A DNA stretch of 64,000 bases from Catonella massiliensis (GCF_016651435.1 NZ_JAEPRJ010000001.1:310001-374000), one strand, 5' to 3'; counted from the first letter of the stretch, positions 8,916 through 17,919 are shown. Notes: generated from the letters alone by a model not told the origin. Numbers and translations: made by a program.

Positions 8916-9794
8916 ATGTTTTTTGATAAAATAGGCAGGAATGATGATTGCTGGTGTGGGAGTGGCAATAAATATAAGCACTGTCATCAGTCATTTGATG
9001 AAAAGTTGGCTGAATTGAAGGCTGCCGGACGCAAGATACCTACACATAAGATGATTAAAAATACGGCTCAGATAGAAGGAATCAGAGAGGCGGGCAAGGT
9101 AAACAATGCCATACTTGATGAGGTTGCATCAAAAATCAAAATGGGAATGAGTACTGAAGAAATCAATTCTATAGTTGTAGAAGCAACTGCAAGGCTAGGT
9201 GGAATAGCGGCTCCTCTTAACTATGAGGGCTTCCCAAAGAGTGTATGTACCTCTATAAATGACCAGGTTTGCCACGGTATCCCTTCCGCAGAGGACATAT
9301 TGGAAGACGGAGACATAGTAAATGTAGATGTAACTACCATATATAAGGGTTATTACGCGGATGCTTCAAGGATGTTCCTTATAGGAGATGTCCTCCCTGA
9401 GGATAAAGAGCTGGTAAAGGTAGCAAGAGAGGCTATAGATGTAGGCCTGTCTGTGGTAAAGCCTTGGAACTGCCTGGGCGATGTGGGACAGGCAATCAAT
9501 GACTTTGCTAAGAAGCATGGCTATTCTGTAGTGCGTGAGATAGGCGGCCACGGTGTAGGACTGGAGTTCCATGAAGACCCTTGGGTAAGCTATGTAAGCA
9601 AGAAGAATACAGGCTATGTGCTTGCACCGGGCATGGTATTTACCATAGAACCGATGATAAATGAGGGCAGGGCTGATATATTTATAGATGAGTCAAACGA
9701 ATGGACTGTATATACTGAAGACGGCTCATACTCTGCGCAGTGGGAAGTAACAGTCGCCGTAACGGAAGATGGGTACGAAGTGTTGGCATCGTAG
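8916..9794 (+). CDS. map: Type I methionine aminopeptidase with N-terminal SEC-C motif
   Basis: The 292-aa enzyme removes the initiator methionine from new proteins. Residues 9-24 carry a SEC-C zinc motif (CWCGSGNKYKHCH), thought to help ribosome or protein binding. The catalytic domain has the five metal ligands Asp138, Asp149, His212, Glu245 and Glu277. This long form is common in Clostridia as a second MetAP besides the one in the ribosomal protein operon. It is monocistronic here. Confidence 0.95.
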   Translation: MFFDKIGRNDDCWCGSGNKYKHCHQSFDEKLAELKAAGRKIPTHKMIKNTAQIEGIREAGKVNNAILDEVASKIKMGMSTEEINSIVVEATARLGGIAAPLNYEGFPKSVCTSINDQVCHGIPSAEDILEDGDIVNVDVTTIYKGYYADASRMFLIGDVLPEDKELVKVAREAIDVGLSVVKPWNCLGDVGQAINDFAKKHGYSVVREIGGHGVGLEFHEDPWVSYVSKKNTGYVLAPGMVFTIEPMINEGRADIFIDESNEWTVYTEDGSYSAQWEVTVAVTEDGYEVLAS

Positions 9795-9937
9795 TTAATT
9801 GAATGGAGCTTGTTATGGACTTTATGATATAGCTGACAAATTATTAAGTTCTTTTGCAAGTGATGTTTGCAGCATACTATAAAATCAGGTTGATATATGA
9901 TGCTAAACCTTAGCATATTAGATTTAAGAGGTAGATA

Positions 9938-10690
9938 ATGAAGAATAAAATGATTAAAATGGCGGCCTTTGCCGCATTTTCAGTGATCGTATCCTTTACT
10001 GCCATACAGGGAGCAAAGGCAGAGACAATAAAAACTAATAACATAAAGGCTGTAATAGTAGCAGAAGCTACAGCAAGTGATGGTGCACTAGAGGCTGTGA
10101 GCCCTGAGGCTGTAAATGCTTCCTCGCCGGCCATAACCACAACCTCACCAGCGATTACGACAACTTCACCGGCGGTAACGACAACCCCTCCAGCAGTCAC
10201 TACACCAGGAGGGATAAACGAGGGAGACGATGAGAATACTACAGGAGTAGAAGTAGATGATGAATTCTCTGTTGGAGGTGTATTTTACACAGTTACAGAG
10301 ATAAAAAGCGGGAAAGTCTATGTAGGAGTCTCAGGAGTTGTAAATGACAGGGCAACAACAGTTTTCATACCTAAGAAGATAAAATACAAAGGTAATGAAA
10401 TGACAGTTACTTCCATAGAGGAGGATGGATTTTCCTATATGGAAAGGCTTAGGAAGGTTGTTATATATGCAGACATTGTTAAGATAGGCAATGATGCCTT
10501 TAAGGGTGCGGTTAAGTTTGACAGGTTTGTAATAAGAACAACTAAGCTTAAAAAAGCAGGAAAGAATATATTTAAGAATACAAGCAAAAAGATGATTATA
10601 GAAGTACCTAAAAAATCACTTTCCTCCTATAAGAAGCTGTTTAAGAACAAGGGAATCAAGGTTAAGGAAATTAGGGCGCTTAAGAAGTGA
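9938..10690 (+). CDS. Secreted protein: signal peptide, Thr/Pro repeat linker, BspA-like LRR end
   Basis: A 250-aa exported protein. Residues 1-29 form a signal peptide ending around QGAKAE. A linker near residues 62-92 is built from repeats of the type SPAITTT/SPAVTTT/PPAVTT. The C-terminal half (about 104-250) has the strand pattern and IEEDGFSYMERLRKVVIYAD segment of BspA-type leucine-rich repeats, one to two units long. No sortase or membrane anchor is visible, so it is probably released or wall-associated. The linker looks like a spacer of the kind that is often glycosylated. Confidence 0.78.
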   Translation: MKNKMIKMAAFAAFSVIVSFTAIQGAKAETIKTNNIKAVIVAEATASDGALEAVSPEAVNASSPAITTTSPAITTTSPAVTTTPPAVTTPGGINEGDDENTTGVEVDDEFSVGGVFYTVTEIKSGKVYVGVSGVVNDRATTVFIPKKIKYKGNEMTVTSIEEDGFSYMERLRKVVIYADIVKIGNDAFKGAVKFDRFVIRTTKLKKAGKNIFKNTSKKMIIEVPKKSLSSYKKLFKNKGIKVKEIRALKK

Positions 10691-10710
10691 TGCCTGGTTA
10701 GGAGATGATA

Positions 10711-11592
10711 GTGAACGATTTTATATTAAGCTGCTGTTCGACTGCTGATTTATCTGCATCTCACTATGAGAAGAGAAATATTAAAACGATTCCTTTTCAT
10801 TTTAGCCTTGATGGCATAGAGTATCTGGATGATGGAAGCATGCCTATAGATAAGTTTTATAGAGAAATGGCGGCAGGAAAGATGACATCTACCTCTCAGG
10901 TAAATGTTGAAGAATATGAGAATTATTTTGAGGAATTCCTAAAAGATGGCAAGGACATTTTGCACCTCACCCTATCTTCTGGCATCTCAGGTACTTATAA
11001 TTCTGCGATGCTTGCAAAGGATGAGCTAAGTGAAAAATATCCGGATAGAAAGATATTTATAGTGGACAGCCTCGCAGCAAGTTCAGGCTATGGACTGCTT
11101 ATGGACAAACTTGCAGACATAAGAGATGAGGGCAGGACTATTGAGGAAGTAAGGGACTTTGCCATAGAGAACAGGCTTAGGCTAAACCATTGGTTCTTCT
11201 CTACAGATCTCACCTACTATGTAAGAGGAGGAAGAATATCAAAGGCAGAAGGGTTTATTGGCAATATGCTAAGCATCTGTCCTCTGCTATATGTGAACAG
11301 AGAGGGTAAACTTAGGCCCTATGAGAAGGTAAGAACAAAAAAGAGAGTCTATCGCAGGATGGTTGAAATGATGGAAAAGCTTGCAGATGATGGGACAGAC
11401 TACTCTGACAAGTGCTATCTGTCAATGTCTGCCTGCATTGATGATGCACAGCAGGTGGCACTTCTTATTGAAGACAAATTTAAGAAAATCAAGGATAAAA
11501 TTCTCATTAACAACATAGGAACTACAATTGGCAGCCATACGGGACCCGGCACTGTTGCATTGTTTTTCTGGGGTAAAGAGAGGGGCGAGTAA
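10711..11592 (+). CDS. DegV family fatty-acid-binding protein
   Basis: A 293-aa DegV-fold protein: N-terminal STADLSASHYEKRNI, the T-S-Q-V motif (TSTSQVNVEEY), the LHLTLSSGISGTYNSA loop and a C-terminal GSHTGPGTVALFFWG segment. DegV/FakB proteins bind fatty acids and hand them to a FakA kinase. GGAG (10701-10704) touches the ATG at 10705, so I prefer the GTG at 10711, six bases after it. The stop lies inside a terminator hairpin. Confidence 0.92.
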   Translation: MNDFILSCCSTADLSASHYEKRNIKTIPFHFSLDGIEYLDDGSMPIDKFYREMAAGKMTSTSQVNVEEYENYFEEFLKDGKDILHLTLSSGISGTYNSAMLAKDELSEKYPDRKIFIVDSLAASSGYGLLMDKLADIRDEGRTIEEVRDFAIENRLRLNHWFFSTDLTYYVRGGRISKAEGFIGNMLSICPLLYVNREGKLRPYEKVRTKKRVYRRMVEMMEKLADDGTDYSDKCYLSMSACIDDAQQVALLIEDKFKKIKDKILINNIGTTIGSHTGPGTVALFFWGKERGE

Positions 11593-11617
11593 AAAAATAT
11601 TGACTACTCGCCTTTTC
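11584..11617 (+). terminator. degV terminator overlapping the ribosomal operon promoter
   Basis: GGCGAGT (11584-11590) pairs with ACTCGCC (11606-11612), followed by TTTT. The hairpin includes the degV stop codon and its loop contains the -35 box of the next promoter, an unusually tight packing. Confidence 0.75.
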
Positions 11618-11628
11618 TGTGCTATATT
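11600..11628 (+). promoter_or_regulatory. Sigma-A promoter of rpmG-secE-nusG-rplK-rplA
   Basis: TTGACT (11600-11605), a 17-base spacer and TATATT (11623-11628) form a near-consensus promoter about 70 bases before rpmG. Confidence 0.75.
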
Positions 11629-11700
11629 GGTATAGCGAGATGAAAGAGGTCTTTTTTTTATGCCTAAAAACAAGGTAATTTTAAAGCGGAGGTGAAATTA

Positions 11701-11850
11701 ATGCGAGTTAAAATCACACTGGCATGTACAGAGTGTAAACAGCGTAACTACAACACGATGAAGGAAAAGAAACTTCATCCTGAAAGAATGGAAACAAAGA
11801 AGTATTGCAGATTCTGCAAGAGACATACTTTACACAAAGAAACAAAGTAA
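11701..11850 (+). CDS. rpmG: 50S ribosomal protein L33
   Basis: A 49-aa frame with GGAGG nine bases upstream. It carries the zinc-ribbon cysteines Cys9/Cys12 and Cys36/Cys39, so it is the zinc-binding form of L33. Its place directly before secE-nusG is the standard order in Gram-positive bacteria. Confidence 0.96.
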   Translation: MRVKITLACTECKQRNYNTMKEKKLHPERMETKKYCRFCKRHTLHKETK

Positions 11851-11876
11851 TTGTGTCAGGTTGAAAGGAATGTAGA

Positions 11877-12086
11877 ATGGGAGACAAGGCGAATACGACA
11901 ACTGAGAGCGCGGTTAAGGCCGGTTTTACTCAGGAGGTCAAGTCGGAGTTTAAGAAGATAATCTGGCCAAGCAAAGAGTCCCTTACAAAAGAGTCAGTTG
12001 CTGTAATAGTAACTACTATTGTACTTGGAGGCGTGGTAGCCCTTTTGGACTTAGGCATCCAGTATTTAATTAATAGTGTTCTTTAA
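11877..12086 (+). CDS. secE: Preprotein translocase subunit SecE
   Basis: A 69-aa membrane protein with a short cytoplasmic amphipathic part (FTQEVKSEFKKIIWPSKESL, the signature of SecE) and one membrane span near residues 42-66. It clamps SecY in the SecYEG channel. It sits 26 bases after rpmG and 20 bases before nusG in a conserved operon. Confidence 0.96.
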   Translation: MGDKANTTTESAVKAGFTQEVKSEFKKIIWPSKESLTKESVAVIVTTIVLGGVVALLDLGIQYLINSVL

Positions 12087-12106
12087 TATTAAAAAAAGGT
12101 GATTAT

Positions 12107-12637
12107 ATGGCAGAAACTAATTGGTACGTGGTACATACTTACTCAGGATATGAGAATGCAGTCAAGGACGACATTGAAGCAACTATCAAAAGCAGAGAAT
12201 TACAGGACGAGATAAAAGAAGTTCTCGTGCCAACTGAAGAAGTTACCATCATTAGAAGTGGTAAGGACAGTAAGAAGGGCAAGCCTACACCAAGAAAGCT
12301 TTATCCCGGATATGTATTCATCAACATGGAAATGAATGATGAAACCTGGTATGTTATCAGGAATACAAGGGGTGTTACGGGCTTTGTTGGTCCGGGCTCT
12401 AAACCTGTTCCTCTTTCTGCTGAAGAAATGGATAAGATGTTAAATGGAATCCGTACTTCAGTTGAAGCAGATGTTGAGGTTGGAGACTGGGTTAGAATAG
12501 TTACAGGTTCATTCAAGGATCAGGAAGGCGAGGTTATCGAGGTTGATCTTGATGAGAGACTTGTGACCATAAACATTAACTCCATGGGAAGAGATATGCC
12601 GGTAGAGATTAGTTTCACAGATATCAAGAAGATTTAA
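12107..12637 (+). CDS. nusG: Transcription termination/antitermination factor NusG
   Basis: A 176-aa protein with an N-terminal NGN domain ([20 protein letters not shown]...) and a C-terminal KOW domain ([19 protein letters not shown]). It binds RNA polymerase and influences pausing and termination. It is preceded by AAAAAAAGGTG and followed within 13 bases by rplK. Confidence 0.97.
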   Translation: MAETNWYVVHTYSGYENAVKDDIEATIKSRELQDEIKEVLVPTEEVTIIRSGKDSKKGKPTPRKLYPGYVFINMEMNDETWYVIRNTRGVTGFVGPGSKPVPLSAEEMDKMLNGIRTSVEADVEVGDWVRIVTGSFKDQEGEVIEVDLDERLVTININSMGRDMPVEISFTDIKKI

Positions 12638-12650
12638 CGGAGGTTATGAT

Positions 12651-13076
12651 ATGGCTAAGAAGGTCGAAGGTTATATAAAATTACAGATCCCTGCAGCGAA
12701 GGCTACACCAGCCCCTCCTGTAGGACCTGCACTTGGACAGCATGGTGTTAATATTGTCCAGTTTACAAAGGAGTTCAATGCACGTACAGCTAAGGATGAG
12801 GGTATGATTATCCCTGTAGTTATTACTGTATATGCTGACAGAAGTTTTAGTTTTGTTACAAAGACTCCTCCAGCGCCGGTTCTTTTAAAGAAAGCGGCAA
12901 AGATTGAGACTGCTTCAGGTGTACCTAACAAGAATAAGGTAGCTAAGATTCCTTCTTCTGAGGTAAGAAAGATTGCAGAGCTTAAGATGCCTGACCTTAA
13001 TGCATCAAGCATTGAGGCAGCTATGAGCATGATAGCCGGCACAGCTAGAAGTATGGGTATTGTTATAGAAGACTAA
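12651..13076 (+). CDS. rplK: 50S ribosomal protein L11
   Basis: A 141-aa protein with the L11 signature throughout: [20 protein letters not shown] at the N-terminus and the C-terminal rRNA-binding domain ending [15 protein letters not shown]. It forms the GTPase-associated centre of the 50S subunit with 23S rRNA. Length and operon place are standard. Confidence 0.97.
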   Translation: MAKKVEGYIKLQIPAAKATPAPPVGPALGQHGVNIVQFTKEFNARTAKDEGMIIPVVITVYADRSFSFVTKTPPAPVLLKKAAKIETASGVPNKNKVAKIPSSEVRKIAELKMPDLNASSIEAAMSMIAGTARSMGIVIED

Positions 13077-13164
13077 TTATTAGTCGTGATTATTTGATTT
13101 TAGTGTGAGTGGGAGACTGCAAATGGCAGTCGAACAGTTAGATAACCACAGGAGGTTTTTAATA

Positions 13165-13860
13165 ATGAAAAGAGGAAAGAAATATCAGGACGCAGCGAAG
13201 CTTGTTGAAAAGACTAAGGCTTACGATACAGAAGAAGCAGTAGAACTTGCAAAGAAGACAGCTGTGGCTAAATTCGATGAAACCATCGAAGCACATATCA
13301 GACTCGGTGTAGACGGTCGTCACGCTGATCAGCAGATCCGTGGTGCTGTAGTGCTTCCTCACGGAACAGGTAAGACTGTTCGTGTGCTTGTATTCGCAAA
13401 GGGTACAAAGCTTGATGAGGCTCAGGCAGCAGGAGCAGATTTTGTTGGTGGCGAAGAACTCATTCCAAAGATTCAGAACGAAGGTTGGTTCGATTTTGAT
13501 GTAGTTGTAGCTACTCCTGACATGATGGGTGTTGTTGGTCGTCTTGGCCGTGTACTCGGACCTAAGGGACTTATGCCAAACCCTAAAGCAGGAACAGTAA
13601 CTATGGATGTTACTCAGGCCGTTAACGATATTAAGGCAGGTAAGATTGAATACCGTCTTGATAAGGCCAATATTGTACATGTACCGGTTGGAAAGGCATC
13701 TTTTACTAAAGAGCAGCTCGCAGACAATTTCACAGCACTTATGAGCGCTATAATAAAGGCAAAGCCGGCTTCAGCCAAGGGCCAGTATTTAAGAAGTGTA
13801 ACCATCGCTTCTACAATGGGCCCTGGTATCAAGATAAATACGTCTAAATTGGTAGGCTAA
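13165..13860 (+). CDS. rplA: 50S ribosomal protein L1
   Basis: A 231-aa L1 protein that builds the mobile L1 stalk. The ATG at 13165 follows AGGAGG by eight bases; an earlier in-frame start at 13105 only adds leader sequence. The hallmark segments [18 protein letters not shown] and [11 protein letters not shown] are present. Unlike most Firmicutes, rplJ and rplL do not follow; the operon ends at a terminator 60 bases on. Confidence 0.97.
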   Translation: MKRGKKYQDAAKLVEKTKAYDTEEAVELAKKTAVAKFDETIEAHIRLGVDGRHADQQIRGAVVLPHGTGKTVRVLVFAKGTKLDEAQAAGADFVGGEELIPKIQNEGWFDFDVVVATPDMMGVVGRLGRVLGPKGLMPNPKAGTVTMDVTQAVNDIKAGKIEYRLDKANIVHVPVGKASFTKEQLADNFTALMSAIIKAKPASAKGQYLRSVTIASTMGPGIKINTSKLVG

Positions 13861-13921
13861 TTAGTAAAAAGTTGACATTTAGGCAGTAAGAAGCCCTTAT
13901 CCTTTACATCGCGCATATATG

Positions 13922-13949
13922 GCAGCCTGTTTGTATACAGGCTGCTTTT
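13922..13949 (+). terminator. Terminator of the rplKA operon
   Basis: GCAGCCTG (13922-13929) pairs with CAGGCTGC (13938-13945), followed by TTTT. Its right arm overlaps the left arm of a longer inverted repeat, so the two hairpins exclude each other. Confidence 0.8.
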
Positions 13950-13992
13950 GTTAGAGGGGAAGTCCTTATGACTTCCCCTCTAACAAAAGCAG
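13942..13992 (-). terminator. 22-bp perfect inverted repeat, terminator of the minus-strand RNA remnant
   Basis: The arms 13942-13963 and 13971-13992 are perfectly complementary over 22 bases around a 7-base loop. Read on the minus strand it directly follows the RNase P-like 3' end. It also faces the rplA terminator, as expected between convergent genes. Confidence 0.6.
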
Positions 13993-14042
13993 GACATATA
14001 AGCCGAATTTTGTCTGGCTAAACAGATTATTACTATCTAAAG
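13993..14042 (-). pseudogene. Probable 3'-end remnant of an RNase P RNA gene (rnpB)
   Basis: On the minus strand 14015-13998 reads AGACAAAATTCGGCTTAT, one base different from the conserved 3' strand of the RNase P catalytic core (AGACAGAATTCGGCTTAT type). Just before it, TTTAGATAGTAATAATCTG (14041-14023) aligns with the segment that precedes this motif in type A RNAs (CTAGATGAATGACTGTCC in E. coli). The remaining 300 or so bases of rnpB are absent because MATE coding sequence begins at 14100. The altered G in the conserved ACAGAA also speaks for a dead fragment. Confidence 0.5.
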
Positions 14043-14099
14043 ATGCAGGAGAGAAGTAGAATCGATTTAATAAAGATATAAGTAGAAACGGAGGCAGAC

Positions 14100-15521
14100 A
14101 TGGGAATTAAAGAGAGTTTATTTAAGAAACTTGGTGGCGCAAAAGACATGACCGAAGGCAGCCCATCAAAGAGACTTATAGAGTTTTCCATCCCTCTCCT
14201 AATCGGGAATTTTGCCCAACAGCTATACAGTACAGTTGATTCTGTTATAGTTGGAAAATACGTGGGTGATGGGGCATTGGCTGCAATAGGTGCCAGCGGA
14301 GCTCTTGTGTTTCTTCTTATGGTGTTATTCATAGGCATTTCTATGGGAGCCGGTATCCTTGTATCTCAGTACTATGGGGCTAAGGATAAAGAAATGCTCT
14401 CAAAGACCATTGGAAATGCAATCATCTTAAATGCCATCATCAGCATCCTCATAATGATTGCAGGAAGTCTCTATATAAGGCCTTTTCTAGAGCTTTTAGG
14501 GACGCCTCACCAAATACTTGATATGGCAGTAAGCTATACAATGATTAGCTGTCTAGGCATCATGGGTACAAGCTACTATAACATTTTATCAGGTCTTCTA
14601 AGGGGAATGGGCGACTCAGTCATGCCACTTATCTACCTCATAGTATGCACCGTAGTAAACATCATTCTCGATATCATCTTTGTAGGACCGCTAGGGATGG
14701 GAGTTGCAGGAGCAGCCTATGCCACCATCATTTCACAGATTATATCTGCCATTCTCTGCTACCTCAGAATGCTTAAGATGAAGGATGTGCTTACCCTTGA
14801 CAGACAGGCCTTTAAGCTAGATGGGACACTGTCAAGACATCTTATAAAGCTTGGACTTCCTGTTGGTATTACTCAGGCACTTTTTGCAATAGCCGCAATC
14901 TTTGTCCAGAATTTAACCAATACCTTCGGAACGGTATTTATAGCTGCATCTACAGTGGTAATGAGGGTAGACGGTTTTGCAATGCTTCCAAACTTCACCT
15001 TTGGTACTGCAATGACAACCTTTGTAGGACAGAATGTAGGAGCAATGAAGATAGACAGAGTTAGAAAAGGCACCAGGGATGGACTTAAAATCGGAGTGAC
15101 TACCTCTGTCGTTTTAGTAGGGCTGATACTTATATTTGGAAAGTTCCTGATGGGGCTCTTTACCAATACAGAAGAAGTTATCGAAGTGAGTTATGAAATG
15201 ATGTGTATACTTGGAATAGGCTATATAGGAGTCGCAATCAATCAGATACTTTCAGGAACCATCAGGGGAGCGGGAGATACGATGACTCCTATGTGGGTAG
15301 CACTTGCTACAACAACTGTTATAAGACTTCCAATTGCCTATGGAATGGCATATCTTACAAGAAGTGAGGCACTTCCAACGGGAGAACCAAGAAGCATATA
15401 TTATTCTCTTGTGATTTCATGGGTGATGGGAGCCATCATTACAGCAGTCATATACAAGATAGGACGCTGGGCAAAGAGAGCAAGAATAGGCGGAAAGATA
15501 GTAGATATATCGAATATGTAG
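14100..15521 (+). CDS. MATE family efflux transporter
   Basis: A 473-aa protein with twelve hydrophobic spans, built from two six-span halves. MATE hallmarks are the N-terminal SIPLLIGNFAQQLYSTVDSVIVG and the second-half GLPVGITQALFAIAAIFVQNL. Such antiporters use Na+ or H+ gradients to expel cationic compounds. GGAGG lies five bases before the start. It follows a fragment of rnpB rather than its usual partner, which suggests insertion of this gene at that site. Confidence 0.93.
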   Translation: MGIKESLFKKLGGAKDMTEGSPSKRLIEFSIPLLIGNFAQQLYSTVDSVIVGKYVGDGALAAIGASGALVFLLMVLFIGISMGAGILVSQYYGAKDKEMLSKTIGNAIILNAIISILIMIAGSLYIRPFLELLGTPHQILDMAVSYTMISCLGIMGTSYYNILSGLLRGMGDSVMPLIYLIVCTVVNIILDIIFVGPLGMGVAGAAYATIISQIISAILCYLRMLKMKDVLTLDRQAFKLDGTLSRHLIKLGLPVGITQALFAIAAIFVQNLTNTFGTVFIAASTVVMRVDGFAMLPNFTFGTAMTTFVGQNVGAMKIDRVRKGTRDGLKIGVTTSVVLVGLILIFGKFLMGLFTNTEEVIEVSYEMMCILGIGYIGVAINQILSGTIRGAGDTMTPMWVALATTTVIRLPIAYGMAYLTRSEALPTGEPRSIYYSLVISWVMGAIITAVIYKIGRWAKRARIGGKIVDISNM

Positions 15522-15575
15522 AAATTCTGTATTCTAATAAGACCTGGCAACCCGTAAAGATTCAATGAAAATAAA

Positions 15576-15606
15576 AACCGCACCTGGTTGAAGGGTGCGG
15601 TTTTTT
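15576..15606 (+). terminator. Terminator of the MATE gene
   Basis: CCGCACC (15578-15584) pairs with GGTGCGG (15594-15600) and is followed by six T residues. Confidence 0.85.
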
Positions 15607-15654
15607 GGTTGATAGATTTAACGAAATCTTTTGTTTAGGATTGCTCCTTATCAT

Positions 15655-15803
15655 GAGTATAATTAATAAATGAGTGCATTTCAAGGATTAATGCCTAACT
15701 TATAAAAGTTCTAGAAAAATTGCAAATTAATTGCTGTTTTATCTAGAAAAAATGAAAAAAGAGCTCTAACCGAGCTCTATATATAAGTGGCACCGCCACT
15801 TTA
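15655..15803. repeat. 149-bp direct repeat, left copy (target duplication of the IS1634 element)
   Basis: This segment is identical base for base with 17773-17921. It contains copies of the terminator hairpin AGAGCTC...GAGCTCT and of the hairpin AAGTGGC-ACC-GCCACTT that belong functionally to the 3' end of the arsS gene beside the right copy. Outside the two copies the flanks differ at once. Confidence 0.93.
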
Positions 15804-17772
15804 CGGGAGTTTGACACTTACTCATAACACCAAATTTAAATAATCCTTTATTTAAGCCAACTAAGGCTTATTTTTTTGTCAAATTTTTTCAAATTTTATG
15901 TGGCTATATGTGTCTATATATGATATAATGGGAGGTGGAGGTATGATACTATGAAACTTACAAAGTCTTCTTCAAAAAATTCAACTACATACTATGTTCA
16001 AAAGTCATATAGGATAGGTGATAAAACATCCACAAAGACAGTAGAACGCCTTGGCTCTATTGAAGAGCTAAAGGCTCGAGCGGGTGATAAGGATCCTATT
16101 GAATGGGCAAAGGAGTATGTTAAAAAACTTACCCTTTCTGAAAAAGAATCTAGGAAAGATATCACCGTTAAGTACTCCGGAAGCAGGCAGATTGATAAAA
16201 ATATCAGGAAATCTGTTAATGTGGGCTATCTTTTCCTAAAGAAGATTTACAACGAACTAAGGCTTCCTAAAGTAGTAGAGGAAATATCTGAGAAATATAA
16301 GATAACATATGACTTAGATGACATTTTTTCTTCCCTCCTTTATACAAGAATTCTTTCACCGTCTTCAAAGGAAGCTTCGTTCCACTATGCAGAAAATTTC
16401 CTGGAGAAGAGGAACTTTGACCTTCATCAGGTTTATCGTGCTCTTGAAGTTCTTGCAAAGGAAAATGACCTGATACAAAAAAAACTTTATGAAAACTCCA
16501 TGTCTGTTATAGAGAGAAATAAACATATCCTTTACTACGACTGTACTAACTTCTATTTTGAAACAGAGGAAGAAGATGGCTTTCGGAAATATGGCATCTC
16601 CAAAGAACACAGACCAAACCCTATTGTTCAGATGGGCTTGTTTATGGATGCTGACGGCATTCCACTTGCCTTCTCCATGTTTCCAGGCAACCAGAACGAA
16701 CAGCCGTCTCTTGCACCTTTAGAGAAGAAGATCATATCAGATTTCGGTATCGATAAACTTGTTGTATGTACTGACTCTGGTCTCTCGTCTGCACCAAACA
16801 GGAGATTCAATGATACAAAAAAGCGAAAGTTTATCACTACGCAGTCAATTAAAAAGTTAAAAGACTTCTTAAAAGAGTTCTGCCTTTCAGATGAGGGGTG
16901 GAGAAAGACAGGAAGTAAAAAAACTTACAGAATAAGTGAGCTTGATCCTGTAGAAGACTACCATACTACCTTCTATAAAGACAGGTGGATTAATGAAGAC
17001 GGCCTTGAACAGCATCTTATTATTACATTTTCTCTAAAATACCAGGCTTACCAGAGAAAAATACGAGGAAGACAGATTGAAAAAGCGAGCAGTTGTCTTG
17101 ACCACCCTTCAACCCTTACAAAAAGGTCCGCAAACGATTATAAACGCCTATTATCACAAGAGCATATCACAAGGCATGGGGAGATGGCAGAAAAATCCCT
17201 CATAAAGTTAGATATGAAGAAGATCGCTGAGGAAGAACTGTATGATGGCTTTTATGCTGTATGTACAAACCTTGAAGACAATGCAGAATCTATCGTTAGA
17301 ATCAACCACAAGCGCTGGGAAATCGAAGAGTGCTTTCGTATTATGAAAACCGAATTTAAGGCAAGGCCTGTTTACCTCTCAAGAGAAGACAGAATTAAGG
17401 CTCATTTCCTAACTTGTTATGCTTCCCTTGTACTATATCGGATTCTGGAGAAGAGGCTTACAGCGCAGTCCCCTGAAGTAAGCTTTTCATGTCATGAGAT
17501 CATACAAACACTTAGAAATATGAACATGCTGGTATCTCTGGGTGATGGATATATTCCCGTTTATGAAAGAACAGACCTTACAGATGCATTACATGAAATT
17601 TCAGGTTTCAGAACTGACTTAGAGATTGTGTCAAACAGAAATATGAAAAAAATTTTTACAAAGATGAAAAAAGAAGAAAAATAGCCACATTTTCTTGCAT
17701 ATATAAAGGCTCTAAAACCTAGATTATAAAATGGATTAGAGCCTTTTTGATTGTTACAAGTGTCAAAGATGG
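15804..17772. mobile_element. IS1634-family insertion sequence (about 1.97 kb)
   Basis: The element lies between the two 149-bp direct repeats. Its ends carry short imperfect inverted repeats: GGGAGTTTGACACTT at 15805-15819 and, on the minus strand at the right end, CCATCTTTGACACTT, sharing TTTGACACTT. One transposase gene fills it. The founding IS1634 is known for long target duplications of variable length, which matches what is seen. The exact ends are uncertain by a few bases. Confidence 0.85.
15951..17684 (+). CDS. IS1634-family transposase (DDE)
   Basis: A 577-aa intact transposase. The N-terminus (YYVQKSYRIGDKTSTKTVERLG) and the DDE core are typical: first Asp in YYDCTNFYFE near residue 200, second in VVCTDSGLSSAPN near 275, and the late Glu in RWEIEECFRIMKTEFKARPV near 470. 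It catalyses cut-and-paste of the element. GGAGG motifs precede the start. The gene is unbroken, so the element may still be active. Confidence 0.93.
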   Translation: MKLTKSSSKNSTTYYVQKSYRIGDKTSTKTVERLGSIEELKARAGDKDPIEWAKEYVKKLTLSEKESRKDITVKYSGSRQIDKNIRKSVNVGYLFLKKIYNELRLPKVVEEISEKYKITYDLDDIFSSLLYTRILSPSSKEASFHYAENFLEKRNFDLHQVYRALEVLAKENDLIQKKLYENSMSVIERNKHILYYDCTNFYFETEEEDGFRKYGISKEHRPNPIVQMGLFMDADGIPLAFSMFPGNQNEQPSLAPLEKKIISDFGIDKLVVCTDSGLSSAPNRRFNDTKKRKFITTQSIKKLKDFLKEFCLSDEGWRKTGSKKTYRISELDPVEDYHTTFYKDRWINEDGLEQHLIITFSLKYQAYQRKIRGRQIEKASSCLDHPSTLTKRSANDYKRLLSQEHITRHGEMAEKSLIKLDMKKIAEEELYDGFYAVCTNLEDNAESIVRINHKRWEIEECFRIMKTEFKARPVYLSREDRIKAHFLTCYASLVLYRILEKRLTAQSPEVSFSCHEIIQTLRNMNMLVSLGDGYIPVYERTDLTDALHEISGFRTDLEIVSNRNMKKIFTKMKKEEK

Positions 17773-17871
17773 GAGTATAATTAATAAATGAGTGCATTTC
17801 AAGGATTAATGCCTAACTTATAAAAGTTCTAGAAAAATTGCAAATTAATTGCTGTTTTATCTAGAAAAAAT

Positions 17872-17896
17872 GAAAAAAGAGCTCTAACCGAGCTCT
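17872..17896 (-). terminator. arsS terminator
   Basis: On the minus strand AGAGCTC-GGTTA-GAGCTCT is followed by a run of T. It stands just after the SECIS-like hairpin and is duplicated at 15754-15778. Confidence 0.8.
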
Positions 17897-17902
17897 ATAT
17901 AT

Positions 17903-17919
17903 AAGTGGCACCGCCACTT
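17903..17919 (-). promoter_or_regulatory. SECIS-like hairpin after the in-frame UGA of arsS
   Basis: In the arsS mRNA a 17-base hairpin AAGUGGC-GGU-GCCACUU begins 14 bases after the UGA at 17936-17934. A 7-bp stem with G in the first two loop positions, and about 21 bases between UGA and loop, fit the known pattern of bacterial SECIS elements. A simple terminator role is less likely because a separate terminator with a T run follows. Confidence 0.7.

Noticed and set aside
10120..10200. Regular repeats considered as a CRISPR array
   Set aside because: Units are short, in frame, without spacers, and code for a Thr/Pro linker. No cas genes or spacer-repeat pattern anywhere in the window.
13159..13680. 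Long minus-strand open frame opposite rplA
   Set aside because: It is a shadow of a highly biased ribosomal gene; no ribosome site and improbable composition.
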